A stretch of 64,000 nt of DNA from Burkholderiales bacterium (lineage in GTDB: Bacteria > Pseudomonadota > Gammaproteobacteria > Burkholderiales > Burkholderiaceae_C), in NCBI GenBank assembly GCA_947377275.1, contig CANCFV010000005.1, positions 1 through 64,000 on the forward strand, written 5' to 3'. Below are positions 18,906 to 28,654 of this stretch, in pieces (within the stretch, counting starts at the first letter, position 1; each line of letters opens with the position of its first letter). The position numbers and the translations under genes are program-made. Under the pieces are notes generated by a model. It had not been told where the DNA came from. It did no database searches and saw nothing but the letters and a program-made list of their open reading frames with translations.

Positions 18906-21527
18906 TTGGGGCAGTTGGCAGTGAGCAAAGCGCAGTTGGCTTCGCCTGTGGGCGAGGGGCCGGTCAGCGACGTCGACCAAGCCTTGACGCTAGGCTTTGC
19001 CTGGCTGCGCTTCCCGCCCGCCCTGGAAGCCCGCTTCATGGAGGACAAGGCCGAGCAGCGCCTGTTGTTGGCCATGGTCTCGGGTCTGTCCGTCGCTGTG
19101 CTGTTCACCATCCCCCTTCTGTCGGACTGGTACATGGCGCCCGACATCATCGGCCTGTCGCTGTGGCTGCGCCTGCTGCTCTACCCCTGCGTCACGCTGT
19201 TGGGTCTGCAGTTCATGCGCAAATTGCCCATCCCGGTGCTCAACGAGTGGCTCATGGCCGCTGGCGGCATGCTGGCCATCGGCATCGAGGTGGTCTTGCT
19301 GGGCAGCAGCCAGTCACCTTGGGCCAGCGCGGGAGTGGTCATCCTCAGCCTGATCGCGGTTTGCACCTGCTCCATCACCCGCTTTTGGCCAGCCGTCGTG
19401 GTGTGCGTGAGCGCCTTTCTTGCTCACGTTCACCTTGTCAGCAGCCTGCCCGACCCGACCCAAGGCGCCCTGCCATTTTGCATGTCGGTGCTGCTGCTGA
19501 GCTCACTGAGCTTTGCGCTCTACGGCAACTACAAGCTCGAGCATGGCGAGCGCATGGCCTTCTTGCTCGACCTGCGCGAGGCCCGACTGGACGACGAGCT
19601 GCACGCCGCGCATGCCCACATCGCTCGCATGGCAACCACCGACGCCCTCACGGGCCTGGCCAACCGGCGCAACTTCGAAGCCTTCCTGGCCGCCGGCCTT
19701 CAGCGCGCGCAAGCGCAAGGGCTGCCGCTTGCACTCATCGTGGTCGACATCGACTACTTCAAACGCTACAACGATCGCTATGGCCACCAAGCCGGTGACG
19801 CCTGTCTGGTGAATGTCGCCCAGACCTTGAACCAGAGTTTGCGGCGCACCGGCGACCTCGTGGCCCGTTGGGGCGGTGAAGAGTTCGTGGTCGTGATGGT
19901 GGACGCCGATGCCGCCGCCGCCCAGGCAGCCGCCGAACGCATGCGCCAGGCCGTGCTGGACCTGAACCTCACCCATGCCGGTTCGCAATGCGCCGACGTG
20001 GTCAGCGTCAGCATGGGCCTGACCTCGCTGGTGCCCGACCGCCACACCCGCACACAAGACGTGTGCAGCCTGGCCGACGAGGCTCTGTACATGGCCAAGG
20101 CGCGAGGCCGCAACCAGGTCTGCCAGCACCAGGCCGACACAAGCCCTGTGCCCGGGGCCGCCACGCCACACCGCGCGTCATCGCACACCCAGCACGGAGC
20201 ACAGCCTGCGGTGGGTCAAAGCGAACACCCGAACGCGCCATTCGATGCGACCACGCCAGCTCCGCACGCCTCACCTGGCGAAGGTCTCACCGAATGGCGC
20301 CATGCACTGCGCCTGCTGGGCCTGGTGTTCAGCCCCAAGGTCTGGCATCCAGGAGCGCTGCGCTTTGAGCCTGCACGCGAAAGGCGCTTCCAGGCAGCCA
20401 CACGGGTGGCGCGCCTGTCGCACTTCTTGGTCAGTGGCGGTTTCGCCCTGATCGTCTACAACCTGTTCTTGCTGACCGACCGCCTCATGGTGCCCGATGC
20501 CTTTGACCAGGCTGTGTTGGTGCGCGTCAAGATACTCACGCCACTGGCCTTGATGCTGCTGTGCGTGGGGCACTTCGGACGCGCCTGGTGCCTGCGCCTG
20601 CCTGCGCAAGTGTTCGAGGTGAGCATGACCTTGACCGGCGTCTTTGCGGCACTGAGCCTGGGCTGGCTGGTCACCCAGTCACACAACGAAATGGCTTTGC
20701 TCTACCCAGCCGGCCTGGTGCCCATCCTGGTCTACGGCAACATCATCCAGCGCTTTCGCTTCGGGCACGCGCAGGCGTTTTCTGCAATCACGGTGGGCGT
20801 GGCCTTGATCTCGGCCTTCCAGGCCGACAACCACCCCGAGGCGCGCGCGGTACTCAGCATGCCCTTGTGCTTGCTGGTGGCCTTCATGGCTTTTCACACC
20901 CTGGTGATGAACTACCGCATGGAGTCGGATGAGCGCCAGCGCTTCCTGACCGGCGAGCGAGACGCCGCCTTGCGACGCGAGCTGGTCGCCTCGCAAGGCC
21001 GCCTCGAAACGCTGGCGCGGCAAGACACGCTGACCGGCTTGCCCAATCGGCGCCACGCCGACACCTTCTTGCAGCAACACTGGCAGAGCCTGACAACACA
21101 AGAAGCCCCCATGGGCCTGTTGCTGCTGGACGTGGACCACTTCAAGGCCTACAACGACCGCCACGGCCACCCAGCCGGCGACCAATGCCTGCAGCACGTG
21201 GCCAAGGTGCTGGCACAACACAGCACGCGGCCTCAAACCTGCTTGGCGCGGTGGGGTGGCGAAGAGTTCATCGTGATCCTGCCCGGCGCCACGGGCGAGC
21301 AGGCTTTGCAAGTGGCACAGGTGCTGCAGCAAGCGGTGCAGGCCACGGCCTTGCGGCACGAAGCCTCACCCACGGCGCATTGCGTGACCGTGAGCATTGG
21401 GGTGGCCTCATGCCGGACGCACGACCCCAGCTGGAGCATCGACGGCCTGATCGCGCAAGCTGACCAAGCCCTCTACCAAGCCAAGGCCCAAGGCCGCAAC
21501 CGCTGCGTGCTGGCGGCACCGGCCTGA
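18906..21527 (+). CDS. Tandem membrane diguanylate cyclase: TM-GGEEF-TM-GGEEF in one ORF
   Basis: Two TM sensor regions and two ARWGGEEF active sites (about 19865 and 21249) in one uninterrupted 873-codon frame. Confidence 0.93.
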   Translation: MGQLAVSKAQLASPVGEGPVSDVDQALTLGFAWLRFPPALEARFMEDKAEQRLLLAMVSGLSVAVLFTIPLLSDWYMAPDIIGLSLWLRLLLYPCVTLLGLQFMRKLPIPVLNEWLMAAGGMLAIGIEVVLLGSSQSPWASAGVVILSLIAVCTCSITRFWPAVVVCVSAFLAHVHLVSSLPDPTQGALPFCMSVLLLSSLSFALYGNYKLEHGERMAFLLDLREARLDDELHAAHAHIARMATTDALTGLANRRNFEAFLAAGLQRAQAQGLPLALIVVDIDYFKRYNDRYGHQAGDACLVNVAQTLNQSLRRTGDLVARWGGEEFVVVMVDADAAAAQAAAERMRQAVLDLNLTHAGSQCADVVSVSMGLTSLVPDRHTRTQDVCSLADEALYMAKARGRNQVCQHQADTSPVPGAATPHRASSHTQHGAQPAVGQSEHPNAPFDATTPAPHASPGEGLTEWRHALRLLGLVFSPKVWHPGALRFEPARERRFQAATRVARLSHFLVSGGFALIVYNLFLLTDRLMVPDAFDQAVLVRVKILTPLALMLLCVGHFGRAWCLRLPAQVFEVSMTLTGVFAALSLGWLVTQSHNEMALLYPAGLVPILVYGNIIQRFRFGHAQAFSAITVGVALISAFQADNHPEARAVLSMPLCLLVAFMAFHTLVMNYRMESDERQRFLTGERDAALRRELVASQGRLETLARQDTLTGLPNRRHADTFLQQHWQSLTTQEAPMGLLLLDVDHFKAYNDRHGHPAGDQCLQHVAKVLAQHSTRPQTCLARWGGEEFIVILPGATGEQALQVAQVLQQAVQATALRHEASPTAHCVTVSIGVASCRTHDPSWSIDGLIAQADQALYQAKAQGRNRCVLAAPA

Positions 21528-21552
21528 GCCGGGCACACCCGCCCGGCTCAGG
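21523..21552. terminator. Strong hairpin between convergent genes, spanning the DGC stop codon
   Basis: CCTGAGCCGGGC-acaccc-GCCCGGCTCAGG: perfect 12-bp arms, 6-nt loop; no clear T-tract. Confidence 0.6.
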
Positions 21553-21562
21553 GCACCAAGGC

Positions 21563-23080
21563 TCAGAAGCTCACGACCACAGAGGTGCCGACGAGCTGGT
21601 TGGTCTTCTTGTAGCTGTTGTCCTTGGTGTCCAGGAACACGGCGCCACTGGCGCGGTCCAGGCGGTACTCCACCTTGAACACCGTGTTGAGGTTGAAGGC
21701 GTAATTCAAGCCCAGGGTGAGCGCACTCCGATTGACGCCGCGATCGGTGTCCGTTTGGGCCCAACCGTTGTCACCCAAAGTGTAGGCAGGCCCAATGCCG
21801 TTGTGGTCGTCGGCCGTGGCGTAGGTCAACAAACCACCACCGTTTTTGCGGTTGGCGATGTAGTCGGCCCGCACGACGCCTTCCAACCAAGGCTCGAACT
21901 TGTAGGCCACCAAGCCAGAGATGCCAGACCAGTAGGCATCACGCAAGACGGTGTTGCCTTGGTCATCGGTGGTGGACGTGATCGACGCCTTCTTCTGACG
22001 GCCCAAACTCAACTGGCCTTGCACCGTCCAGTCGCCGCGGATGAAATAGCCATCGATCTCAAACAGGTCCACGCGCGAGTCACGCTGTGACACCACGTTG
22101 CCGTTCCCATCAACAACACCTTCCGAGCCGTTCTTGGTCTTGCCATGCACCCCCGCAAAGCCAAAGCCTTGGAACTCACCCTTGGCGTAGTCCACCCGAT
22201 ACGCCACCACAGGCGTCTTCTCTTTGGCGTTGCGTTTGCTGGTGTTCATGTTGGCCAGCATGCCTTTGACGATCCACTTGTCGCGCGTCAGCTCCAAGCC
22301 CGCACCCGTGTAGGCCGTGGGCAGGGTCAGGTCGAACAGCAGGTTGTGCGTGATCAGCTTGTTCTGCGTGGCCGGCAGGTACTCGTAGCCCGACCAGTCG
22401 GGGATGTGCCCCGCAATGAAGCGGGTTTGCAGGTCGGTCAAGGGCACCGACACCGATGCCTCGTGCACCAGCGACGACGAACTTTCGGCCACGGCCTGGG
22501 TGCCACGCTGAGGCGCCAGGGTCAGCCTCCAGCGTGAACCGCTGTCGGTTTCCTTGGTGATGTCGAGCACCGCCATGCCGATGTAGGAGTTGTCGTAGGT
22601 GTAGAGCCCATTGGCCACCGAGTTCAAGAACTGGAAGCCTGCCCGGTGCTGTCGCTGGTTATAGATGAAGGCCGGGTCTACATAACCACTGACCTTCAAA
22701 CCCTTGAAACCCAGCATGTCTCTGGCGTCTTCCAGGGCCTCGGTCTTGACGGCGATGCGGTTGAAGTCCTGCAACTGCTCGGGCGTCATGCCGGGCGCGA
22801 CGGGTTCGGGCGCAGGGGCTGCGGCCACCGCCGGGGTCGCCGCCACCGTCTTCGCCGTTTGGGCGTTTTGCTCAGCCTGTGCCGCCAGCTTCTTCTCCAA
22901 GTCCACCATGCGCGCCTTCAGGTCACGCAGCTCTTTGAGCAGTTCTTTGTTGGACTGCGCCTGCGCCGCCTGCGGGAAGGCCGCGGCAACGGCCAGAGCC
23001 AACACAGCAGCCTGAGGCGCCCAACGGCGCAGGCCCTGCGCCTCTCGACGAGGGCTGAGCAAGGGGGTCGGGTGGGTCAT
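21563..23080 (-). CDS. Outer-membrane porin-like beta-barrel (possibly DUF3138 family)
   Basis: Signal peptide, coiled-coil SNKELLKELRDLKARMVDLEKKL, barrel strands, C-terminal VVSF; 48 nt downstream of potI on the same strand. Confidence 0.75.
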   Translation of the reverse strand: MTHPTPLLSPRREAQGLRRWAPQAAVLALAVAAAFPQAAQAQSNKELLKELRDLKARMVDLEKKLAAQAEQNAQTAKTVAATPAVAAAPAPEPVAPGMTPEQLQDFNRIAVKTEALEDARDMLGFKGLKVSGYVDPAFIYNQRQHRAGFQFLNSVANGLYTYDNSYIGMAVLDITKETDSGSRWRLTLAPQRGTQAVAESSSSLVHEASVSVPLTDLQTRFIAGHIPDWSGYEYLPATQNKLITHNLLFDLTLPTAYTGAGLELTRDKWIVKGMLANMNTSKRNAKEKTPVVAYRVDYAKGEFQGFGFAGVHGKTKNGSEGVVDGNGNVVSQRDSRVDLFEIDGYFIRGDWTVQGQLSLGRQKKASITSTTDDQGNTVLRDAYWSGISGLVAYKFEPWLEGVVRADYIANRKNGGGLLTYATADDHNGIGPAYTLGDNGWAQTDTDRGVNRSALTLGLNYAFNLNTVFKVEYRLDRASGAVFLDTKDNSYKKTNQLVGTSVVVSF

Positions 23081-23128
23081 GCGGCGTGGCTCCTTGTGTT
23101 GTCGGTCAAAAGGGTTGGGGGGCGGGCC

Positions 23129-23986
23129 TCAGCCCTTGGCGGCTTGCGCCATTTCCTGCAGCTTGCGTCGCTCGGCGCGAGCCAGGGCATAACTGCCCCC
23201 GATCACGGCCAAGGCCACCACGGCGATCACCACCGTGGCCACCGCGTTCACGCTGGGGTCGACCCCCAAGCGCGCCCGCGAAAAAATCACCAAAGGCAGG
23301 GTCGTTGAACCCGGGCCCGACAAGAAGGCTGACAGCACCACGTCGTCCAGCGACAGGGTGAAGGTCAGCAAAAAGGCAGAAGCAAGTGACTGCGCGATCA
23401 TGGGCAGCGTCACCAAGAAAAACACCTGCATGGGGCGCGCGCCCAGGTTCAAGGCGGCCTCTTCAAGCGAGGGGTTCAGCCCCTGCAAACGCGCTTGGAT
23501 CACCACCGTGGCGTAGGCCAGGCCCACCAACAAATGCCCCATCCAGATGGTGACCATGCCGCGCTCCGGAAAGCCCATCCAGCGCTGCATCGACACCAGC
23601 ATCAGCAGCAGCGACAGGCCCACGATCACCTCGGGCATCACCAGCGGCGCGTTGATCATGCCCACCATCAGCGTGCGCCCGCCAAAGCGCTTGTACTTGA
23701 CCAGCGCCAACGCCGCCAGCGTGCCCAGCACCACCGCCGCACAGGCCGTGAAAAACGCGATGCGCAGCGACAGCCACAGCCCCTCAAGGATCTCGGTGTC
23801 ATTCGCCAGCTTGCCAAACCACTGCAGCGTGAAGCCACCCCACACCGTGGGCAGAGGCGATTGGTTGAACGAATACACCACCAGCGCCAAGATGGGCAGG
23901 TACAAAAAGGCAAAGCCCAGCGCCAGCCAGGTGCGGGCCACCCACTGGCCTCGGCGCAGGTAGGCGGGGGTCTTGAACGCGCTCAC
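23129..23986 (-). CDS. potI: Polyamine ABC transporter permease
   Basis: Permease with NAPLVMPEVIVGLSLLLMLVSMQ; inferred GTG start at 23986 (VSAFKTPAYLRRGQW); overlaps potH stop. Confidence 0.9.
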   Translation of the reverse strand: MSAFKTPAYLRRGQWVARTWLALGFAFLYLPILALVVYSFNQSPLPTVWGGFTLQWFGKLANDTEILEGLWLSLRIAFFTACAAVVLGTLAALALVKYKRFGGRTLMVGMINAPLVMPEVIVGLSLLLMLVSMQRWMGFPERGMVTIWMGHLLVGLAYATVVIQARLQGLNPSLEEAALNLGARPMQVFFLVTLPMIAQSLASAFLLTFTLSLDDVVLSAFLSGPGSTTLPLVIFSRARLGVDPSVNAVATVVIAVVALAVIGGSYALARAERRKLQEMAQAAKG

Positions 23987-24912
23987 CGTGAGCCCTCCTG
24001 CGCATCGGCCTGGGCCTTGTTGAACCAGGCCAGCGGCACAATGATCAGCAAGATCATCACCACCGCCACGCTCGAGGCCATGGGCCAGTCGTTGTTGGCG
24101 AAAAACTCGTCCCACAGCACGCGGCCGATCATCAAGGTCGATGGGCCACCCAGCAACTCAGGGATCACGAACTCACCCACACACGGGATGAACACCAGCA
24201 TCGAGCCGGCCACGATGCCCGCCTTCGACAGCGGCACCGTCACCTTCCAGAACGCCACCCAAGGGGTCGAGCCCAGGTCAGAGGCAGCCTCGAGCAGGCG
24301 CATGTCCATCTTCGAGAGGTTGGCGTACAGCGGCAAAATCATGAACGGCAGGTAGGTGTAGACCATGCCCAGCACCAGCGAGAACGACGTGTTCAGGTAA
24401 GCCCCTGGCCCGGGGATCACACCAAACGCCATCAAGGCCTGGTCCACATGCAAAGCATTGAGGGCCGTGGCCACCCAACCGCCTTCGCTCAGCAGCCCCT
24501 TCCACGCATACACGCGCAGCAAGAAGCTGGTCCAAAACGGCAGCATCACCATCATCAACAGCGCGGGCTGCACCGCACTCGATGCACGCGCCATGAAATA
24601 GGCAAAGGGGTAGCCCACCAGCAGGCAAAAGGCCGTGGTGATGGCGGCGTATTTCAGGCTGGCCAGGTAGGTCTTGAAGTACAGGTCGTCTTGCGTGATG
24701 AAGAGGTAGTTGCTGAGCTTGAGCTGCAGGCGCAAAACGCCATCGCTCCAGGTGATCAGGTCTTTGAAGACCACTGTTTCCATCTCAGAAACACTGATCT
24801 TCAGGACGATCAAAAACGGCAGCGCAAAAAACACCAGCAGCCAGGCGTAGGGCACGCCGATCAAGGTGCGCTCTGACCACTTTAGGCGGGGGGTGTGCGA
24901 TGCGCTGGCCAT
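23983..24912 (-). CDS. potH: Polyamine ABC transporter permease
   Basis: PotH/PotB-like TM permease; likely start MASASHTPRLKWSERTLIGVPYAWL. Confidence 0.9.
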   Translation of the reverse strand: MASASHTPRLKWSERTLIGVPYAWLLVFFALPFLIVLKISVSEMETVVFKDLITWSDGVLRLQLKLSNYLFITQDDLYFKTYLASLKYAAITTAFCLLVGYPFAYFMARASSAVQPALLMMVMLPFWTSFLLRVYAWKGLLSEGGWVATALNALHVDQALMAFGVIPGPGAYLNTSFSLVLGMVYTYLPFMILPLYANLSKMDMRLLEAASDLGSTPWVAFWKVTVPLSKAGIVAGSMLVFIPCVGEFVIPELLGGPSTLMIGRVLWDEFFANNDWPMASSVAVVMILLIIVPLAWFNKAQADAQEGSR

Positions 24913-24923
24913 GGCGTGCGCGC

Positions 24924-26057
24924 TCAACGTGTGAGGACCACGTGGGCCAACGGGCTCCACCAGGCAAAGGCTTCGTCGCCCCAGCTCAGGGCGTCGTCGG
25001 GGTGGCGCTCGGTGTTGCTTTGGCTGACCTTGAGCAAGGCGCCACTGGCCAACTGCAGGTGGTACACCGTGCTGGCCCCGAAATACACCATGTCTTTGAC
25101 GGTACCCTTGACCTGGTTGAGTGGCGCGGGTGGCTCGCCCACCTCTGGCACCGGCGGCCTGCGCGAGATGCGGATTTTTTCAGGGCGCAAGGCCACGCTC
25201 ACCGGCATGCCTTCGTGGCCCGTGATGCCATGGCCCACGTAGTGGCGCACATCGGCACAGGCCACCTCGCAGTGGTCGGCCTGGTCCACCACCAAGTTGC
25301 CATCCATCAAGTTCACGTTGCCGATGAAGTCGGCCACAAAGCGCGTGGCGGGCGTTTCATAAATCTCGCGGGGTGTGCCCACTTGCAGAATGGAGCCCTC
25401 GCTCATGATGCCGATGCGGCTGGCCATGGTCATGGCCTCTTCCTGATCGTGCGTGACCATCACGCAGGTCACGCCCACGCCTTCGATGATGTTGACCAGC
25501 TCGATCTGGGTTTCCTCGCGCAGCTTCTTGTCGAGCGCGCCCAGGGGCTCGTCGAGCAACAAGAGCTTGGGCTGCTTGGCCAGCGAGCGGGCCAGGGCCA
25601 CACGCTGCTGTTGTCCGCCCGACAACTGGTGCGGCTTGCGTTGCGCGAACTTCGCCAATTGCACCAGCTTGAGCATGGCCTCGACGCGCGATGCGACCTG
25701 CTCTTTGGGCAGGCCTTCGCGCTTGAGGCCAAAGGCGATGTTCTCCCACACCGACAGGTGCGGGAAGAGCGCATAGCTCTGGAACATCATGTTGATGGGG
25801 CGCTCGTAAGGCGCCAGCCCGGCCAGGTCTTGGCCGCCCAAGGTGATGCGGCCCGAGCTGGGTGAATCGAAGCCCGCCAGCATGCGCAGCAGCGTGGTCT
25901 TGCCGCAGCCACTCGAGCCCAGCAGCGCGAAGATCTCGCCCTGCTGGATGTCGAGCGAGACGTTGTCGACCGCGCGGAAGACACCACCGTCTTTGCTGCC
26001 AAAGTCTTTGACAACACGCTCGATGCGCAGGTAACCGGCGGCCTCTGTGTTCATCAC
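24924..26057 (-). CDS. potG: Polyamine ABC transporter ATP-binding protein
   Basis: LLGSSGCGKTTLLRMLAGFD, LSGGQQQRVALARSLAKQPKLLLLDEPLGALDKKLR, TOBE-like C-terminus. Confidence 0.95.
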   Translation of the reverse strand: MMNTEAAGYLRIERVVKDFGSKDGGVFRAVDNVSLDIQQGEIFALLGSSGCGKTTLLRMLAGFDSPSSGRITLGGQDLAGLAPYERPINMMFQSYALFPHLSVWENIAFGLKREGLPKEQVASRVEAMLKLVQLAKFAQRKPHQLSGGQQQRVALARSLAKQPKLLLLDEPLGALDKKLREETQIELVNIIEGVGVTCVMVTHDQEEAMTMASRIGIMSEGSILQVGTPREIYETPATRFVADFIGNVNLMDGNLVVDQADHCEVACADVRHYVGHGITGHEGMPVSVALRPEKIRISRRPPVPEVGEPPAPLNQVKGTVKDMVYFGASTVYHLQLASGALLKVSQSNTERHPDDALSWGDEAFAWWSPLAHVVLTR

Positions 26058-27187
26058 AGGCCCGTCTTGAACGAGGTGTAGATGCGCGTCATCTGGCGAC
26101 GGATGTCGTTGTTGAGCGCCTCAGGCTGGGCCATCTTCTTCATCTCGGCCTCGGGCGGGAACACCGCCGGGTCGTTGGCGATTTCAGGCTTGATGAACTT
26201 GCGCGAAGCCAGGTTGGGGTTGGCGTAGAACACCTTGTTGGTCAGGCCGGCATGCACCTCGGGACGCAAGATGTAGTTGATCCACTTCAGGGCGTTTTCG
26301 GGGTGCGGCGCATCGGCCGGGATCACCATCGTGTCCATGAAGATGACGCCACCCGTTTTGGGCGTGAGCGTCAAGATGTTCTGGCCGGTCTTGCCCTCAA
26401 TGGCGCGGTTCTTGGCGATGTTGATGTCGCCCGAGTAGCCAAAGGCCGCGCAAATCGAGCCATTGGCCAGGTCATTGATGTAGCCCGACGAGCTGAACAA
26501 GGTCACATAAGGCCGGATCGCCTTGAGCACCGGCGGCACCAGCTGGTAGTCGGCGATGTTCTTGCTGTAGGCGGGCTTGCCCAGGTAATGCAGCGTGGCG
26601 GGAATCACCTCGGTGGGCGAGTCCAGGAAAGAGACGCCACAGCTCTTGAGCTTGCTGATGTACTCGGGCTTGAACAGCAAGTCCCACACGTTGTCGGGCA
26701 TGGGCATGCCGCCCAGCGCCGCCTTGACCTTGTCCACGTTGATGCCCACCGTGGTGTAACCCCACAGCCAGTTCACCATGTACTGGTTGCCTGGGTCGAG
26801 GCGAGCCAGCTGCGCCAAAAACGCAGGGTCCAGGTTCTTGTAGTTGGGCACCTTGGACTTGTCGATCTTTTGCAGCAAGCCGCCATCGGCCTGCATCTTG
26901 GCCCAGTAAGACGAAGGCACCACCACGTCGTAGCCGGTTTTGCCAGCCACCAGTTTGGCGTGCACGATCTCGTTGGCATCGAAGACGTCGTAGCGCACCT
27001 TGATGCCGGTTTCTTTCTCGAATCCGGCAATGGTGTCAGGGGCGATGTAGTTGGACCAGTTATAGACGTTGAGGACCTTTTCCTCCTCGGCCTGCGCCGG
27101 CGATGCGGCCACCACGGCCAGGGCCGCAGCCACGGCCAGTCGGGTCAGGGAAGGCAAAAGGCTCATCTTCAATGTCATGGCGTTCAT
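26054..27187 (-). CDS. potF: Polyamine ABC transporter periplasmic binding protein
   Basis: EKVLNVYNWSNYIAPDTIAGFEKETGIKVRYDVFDANE; signal peptide; first gene of potFGHI. Confidence 0.95.
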   Translation of the reverse strand: MNAMTLKMSLLPSLTRLAVAAALAVVAASPAQAEEEKVLNVYNWSNYIAPDTIAGFEKETGIKVRYDVFDANEIVHAKLVAGKTGYDVVVPSSYWAKMQADGGLLQKIDKSKVPNYKNLDPAFLAQLARLDPGNQYMVNWLWGYTTVGINVDKVKAALGGMPMPDNVWDLLFKPEYISKLKSCGVSFLDSPTEVIPATLHYLGKPAYSKNIADYQLVPPVLKAIRPYVTLFSSSGYINDLANGSICAAFGYSGDINIAKNRAIEGKTGQNILTLTPKTGGVIFMDTMVIPADAPHPENALKWINYILRPEVHAGLTNKVFYANPNLASRKFIKPEIANDPAVFPPEAEMKKMAQPEALNNDIRRQMTRIYTSFKTGL

Positions 27188-27257
27188 CTCCAGCATGTGC
27201 TGTGGGCACTGTAATAGGGGTTCAGCAAGTTACAGGCCATCTCAGGCCCGCCGGGTG

Positions 27258-28628
27258 TCAAACATGCAACAGCAGGTGTTCGCGCTCCCAGGGCGAGATC
27301 ACCTTCATGAACTCGGCGTATTCCACCTCTTTGATCTCGGTGTAGACCGTGATGAAGTCCTGGCCCAGGACCTCGGCCAGATCGGCCTCGTCGCGCAGCA
27401 GGTTCACGGCCTCACCCAGGCTGCGAGGCAACTCGTAGTCGCCCAGGTAGGCGTCGCCCCGGCACTCAGGGCGCGGCTCGATTTGTTTCATGATGCCGAG
27501 GTAGCCGCAAGCCAAGGTGGCGGCCATGGCCACATAGGGATTGGCGTCCGAGCCCACCACGCGGTTCTCAATGCGCCGCGCCGCTGGCGTGGCCACGGGC
27601 GAGCGGATGCCCACCGTGCGGTTGTCGGTGCCCCACTGGATGTTGATGGGCGCCGCATTCGATCGCACCAGGCGGCGGTAGCTGTTCACATAGGGTGCGA
27701 ACAAGGCCATGGCGGCCGGCACATAGCGCTGCAAGCCACCAATGAACCAATAGAACTCTTTGGACGCCGTGCCATCGGGGTTGCTGAAGATGTTCTTGCC
27801 CGTGGCCTTGTTGACCACGCTTTGGTGGATGTGCATGGCGCTGCCCGGCTCATTGGCCATGGGCTTGGCCATGAACGTGGCGTACATCTCGTGCCGCAGC
27901 GCGGCCTCGCGGATGGTGCGCTTGAAGAAGAACACCTCGTCGGCCAGGCCCAGCGGGTGGTCGTGGAAGAAGTTGATCTCCATCTGGCCGGCACCCACTT
28001 CGTGGATGAGGGTGTCGACGTTGAGCTCCATCTTTTGACAGTAGTCGTAGATGTCTTCAAACAAAGGGTCGAACTCGTTGACGGCATCGATGCTGTAGGC
28101 CTGGCGCGAGGTCTCGGCACGACCCGAACGCCCGCGGGGTGGGCGCAAGGGCATGTTGGGGTCGACGCTGCGCTCGATCAGGTAAAACTCAAGTTCAGGC
28201 GCCACCACGGGCGACCAGCCCTGGTCGTCGTACAGCTGGCACACGCGGCGCAGCACCGAGCGCGGCGCATACGGGATCAGCTTGCCCTCGCGGTCGTAGC
28301 AGTCGTGGATGACCTGCGCGGTCGGGTCGCTGGCCCAGGGCACGATGCGCACCGTGGTGGGGTCGGGCTGCAGGTGCATGTCCCGGTCGGTGGGCGTGAT
28401 CACGTCGTAATACGGACCCGAGGCCGGGAACTCGCCTGTCACCCCGATGGCCACGATGCCTTCGGGCAGGCGCATGCCACGGTCTTCGGTGAACTTTTCG
28501 CGCGGCAGGATCTTGCCGCGCGCCACGCCGGTCAGGTCGGGCACCAAGCACTCGATCTCGGTGACTGCCCGCTCGTTGAGCCATTGCTCCAATTCGCTGA
28601 AGCTGCTGGGTAGCTTGTTGTGCGTCAC
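27258..28628 (-). CDS. puuA: Glutamine synthetase-family gamma-glutamylputrescine synthetase
   Basis: VTHNKLPSSFSELEQWLNERAVTEIECLVPDLTGVARGKILP; NFFHDHPLGLADEVFFFKRTIREAALRHEMYATFMAKPMANEPGSAMHIHQS; GTG start at 28628; beside puuD and pot genes. Confidence 0.88.
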   Translation of the reverse strand: MTHNKLPSSFSELEQWLNERAVTEIECLVPDLTGVARGKILPREKFTEDRGMRLPEGIVAIGVTGEFPASGPYYDVITPTDRDMHLQPDPTTVRIVPWASDPTAQVIHDCYDREGKLIPYAPRSVLRRVCQLYDDQGWSPVVAPELEFYLIERSVDPNMPLRPPRGRSGRAETSRQAYSIDAVNEFDPLFEDIYDYCQKMELNVDTLIHEVGAGQMEINFFHDHPLGLADEVFFFKRTIREAALRHEMYATFMAKPMANEPGSAMHIHQSVVNKATGKNIFSNPDGTASKEFYWFIGGLQRYVPAAMALFAPYVNSYRRLVRSNAAPINIQWGTDNRTVGIRSPVATPAARRIENRVVGSDANPYVAMAATLACGYLGIMKQIEPRPECRGDAYLGDYELPRSLGEAVNLLRDEADLAEVLGQDFITVYTEIKEVEYAEFMKVISPWEREHLLLHV

Positions 28629-28654
28629 CTGGAAGTCCTTTGTGTGGATGCTGG

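Noticed and set aside
18899-19798. 299-aa alternate-frame ORF inside the tandem DGC
   Set aside because: Out of frame with the GGDEF motifs; Arg/Pro/Ala-rich frame-shadow product.
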